7,448 bases of DNA. It comes from Rhodospirillaceae bacterium (GTDB lineage Bacteria; Pseudomonadota; Alphaproteobacteria; MPNO01; UBA2964). A program made the position numbers and the translations under genes. This document shows positions 6,812 through 7,448 of the stretch, one piece after another. Every line of letters starts with the position of its first letter. Position 1 is the stretch's first letter. The DNA lies in contig PBOV01000066.1 in assembly GCA_002724505.1 (NCBI GenBank), positions 3,750 to 11,197 on the forward strand, written 5' to 3'. Under the pieces are notes generated by a model. That model was given only the letters and a program-made list of their open reading frames with translations, was not told the origin of the DNA and ran no database searches.

Positions 6812-6835
6812 GAAGCGTTAACCTAAAATATGTAT

Positions 6836-7448
6836 TTAATGTTTATGGGTGGTTGATAGGCAGTCTTCGAAAGATTTAGAGATATTCTCGATAAGTTTGA
6901 CATAAAGCCCAGCGCCGTCTTTTAGGTCTACACCAAGCGGGTCAATCCGCGACAGCCTCGCGCCAGTGCCACGCGTTAATAGTTTGGCGAGTTTTGGATT
7001 AAACTGTGGCTCCATGAACACACAGTAGGCTCCAATTCTTTTGATCTGTTTCTTAATCTGGGAAACCTGTTTGACGCTCGTCGAAAATTCGGGGTTGGTA
7101 ACAACGCTACCGGCTGCAGTTAAACCAAAACGATTTTCGAAATATTGATAAGCGTCATGAAACACTATAAATGGCCGCTGTTTGAACGGTTTCATCCGCG
7201 CTGCGGTGTTTTGCATCAGCTTTGCGAGACCTTTTCTAAGTTGCTTGGCGTTTTTGTTATAAACTTTTGCATTTCTAGGATCCAAAGCTTGCAACGTGGT
7301 TTCAATTTTATATGAAAACGCAATTGCATTAGCAGGGTCTAACCAAAAATGTTGGTCAACGCCATCATGGTCATGGTCGTGGCCTTTGTGGTCGTCATGG
7401 CCTTTGTGGTCGTCATGGCCTTTGTGGTCGTCATGGCCTTTGTGGCCG
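6836..7448 (-). CDS. znuA: Zinc ABC transporter substrate-binding protein ZnuA, C-terminal part (5' end outside window)
   Basis: The visible 203 residues are the C-terminal two thirds of a periplasmic high-affinity zinc-binding protein that delivers Zn(II) to the ZnuBC transporter. The fragment begins inside the His/Asp-rich loop typical of ZnuA (visible residues 1-28, built from GHDDHK repeats). QHFWLDP follows, with His33 matching the zinc ligand His143 of E. coli ZnuA, then VFHDAYQYFE with His97 matching the His207 ligand. IDPLG has Asp169, and the YCVFMEPQF block with Cys142 and a near-terminal Cys196 matches the disulfide pair of E. coli ZnuA. The His-rich loop favours zinc over manganese. 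The frame is open to the window edge, and the signal peptide, first zinc-binding residues and any Zur operator are upstream of it. A TTG at 7294 is an internal Leu codon, not the start. Its orientation matches the genes downstream, but they have no evident link to zinc, so I treat it as an independent neighbour. Other members of the family bind Mn or other metals; the loop makes zinc most likely. Confidence 0.93.
   Translation of the reverse strand, partial: GHKGHDDHKGHDDHKGHDDHKGHDHDHDGVDQHFWLDPANAIAFSYKIETTLQALDPRNAKVYNKNAKQLRKGLAKLMQNTAARMKPFKQRPFIVFHDAYQYFENRFGLTAAGSVVTNPEFSTSVKQVSQIKKQIKRIGAYCVFMEPQFNPKLAKLLTRGTGARLSRIDPLGVDLKDGAGLYVKLIENISKSFEDCLSTTHKH
7383..7448 (-). repeat. 18-bp tandem repeat encoding the His-rich loop of ZnuA
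   Basis: Three identical 18-base units (CCTTTGTGGTCGTCATGG on the + strand, at 7383-7400, 7401-7418 and 7419-7436) are followed by a partial fourth that differs near the window edge. Read on the - strand, each unit encodes the hexapeptide H-D-D-H-K-G in register with the znuA frame. The array continues past the window edge, so its full copy number is not visible. Exact nucleotide identity between units implies recent expansion by slippage, or selection against divergence that I cannot tell apart from it. Because the unit is a multiple of three, gain or loss of copies only changes loop length. Confidence 0.9.

Noticed and set aside
7292..7294. TTG codon as the start of a short 152-residue protein
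   Set aside because: The same frame stays open to the window edge and encodes the QHFWLDP zinc-ligand motif and His-rich loop of ZnuA, so the TTG is an internal Leu.
7383..7448. Short direct repeats resembling a CRISPR array at the right edge
   Set aside because: The units are contiguous with no spacers, are 18 bases long and encode an in-frame His-rich loop inside znuA.

Overview
The window looks like a stretch of a Gram-negative bacterial chromosome of about 50% GC, most likely an alphaproteobacterium, possibly marine or environmental. That placement is an inference from protein flavour (a ZnuA with a His-rich loop, CoxM-CoxS-CoxL style molybdenum hydroxylase genes, TauD/TfdA and UbiD enzymes) and not from any marker gene. 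Coding density is high, no gap exceeds about 130 bases, and I see no RNA genes, insertion sequences or CRISPR arrays.

Layout: on the + strand, 1-558 is the C-terminal end of a large subunit of one molybdenum hydroxylase (xanthine dehydrogenase family), cut by the window edge. It ends at a strong bidirectional hairpin terminator (582-608). Everything else is on the - strand and reads right to left: the C-terminal part of a zinc-binding ABC transporter protein, ZnuA (7448-6836, cut by the window edge); a TauD/TfdA-type Fe(II)/2-oxoglutarate dioxygenase (6731-5898); the FAD subunit (5767-4910), the 2Fe-2S subunit (4913-4431) and the molybdopterin subunit (4431-2110) of a second, complete molybdenum hydroxylase; and a UbiD-family prenylated-FMN decarboxylase (2064-640), which runs into the shared terminator.

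The three hydroxylase genes overlap by 4 bases and 1 base and are surely co-transcribed and translationally coupled. The UbiD gene follows after 45 bases with a strong ribosome binding site and very probably belongs to the same operon. The dioxygenase lies 130 bases upstream of the hydroxylase genes in the same orientation and may be the first gene of the operon or a separately promoted neighbour. A 7-base inverted repeat with arms two helical turns apart lies just upstream of the dioxygenase and could be an operator.

A plausible joint role is catabolism of an aromatic or heteroaromatic carboxylic acid: the molybdenum hydroxylase adds a water-derived oxygen to a ring or aldehyde carbon, UbiD removes or adds a carboxyl group, and the dioxygenase performs an oxidative cleavage or hydroxylation. 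The substrate cannot be read from the sequence. All visible catalytic residues of the enzymes are intact. The ZnuA gene is probably an unrelated zinc-uptake neighbour.
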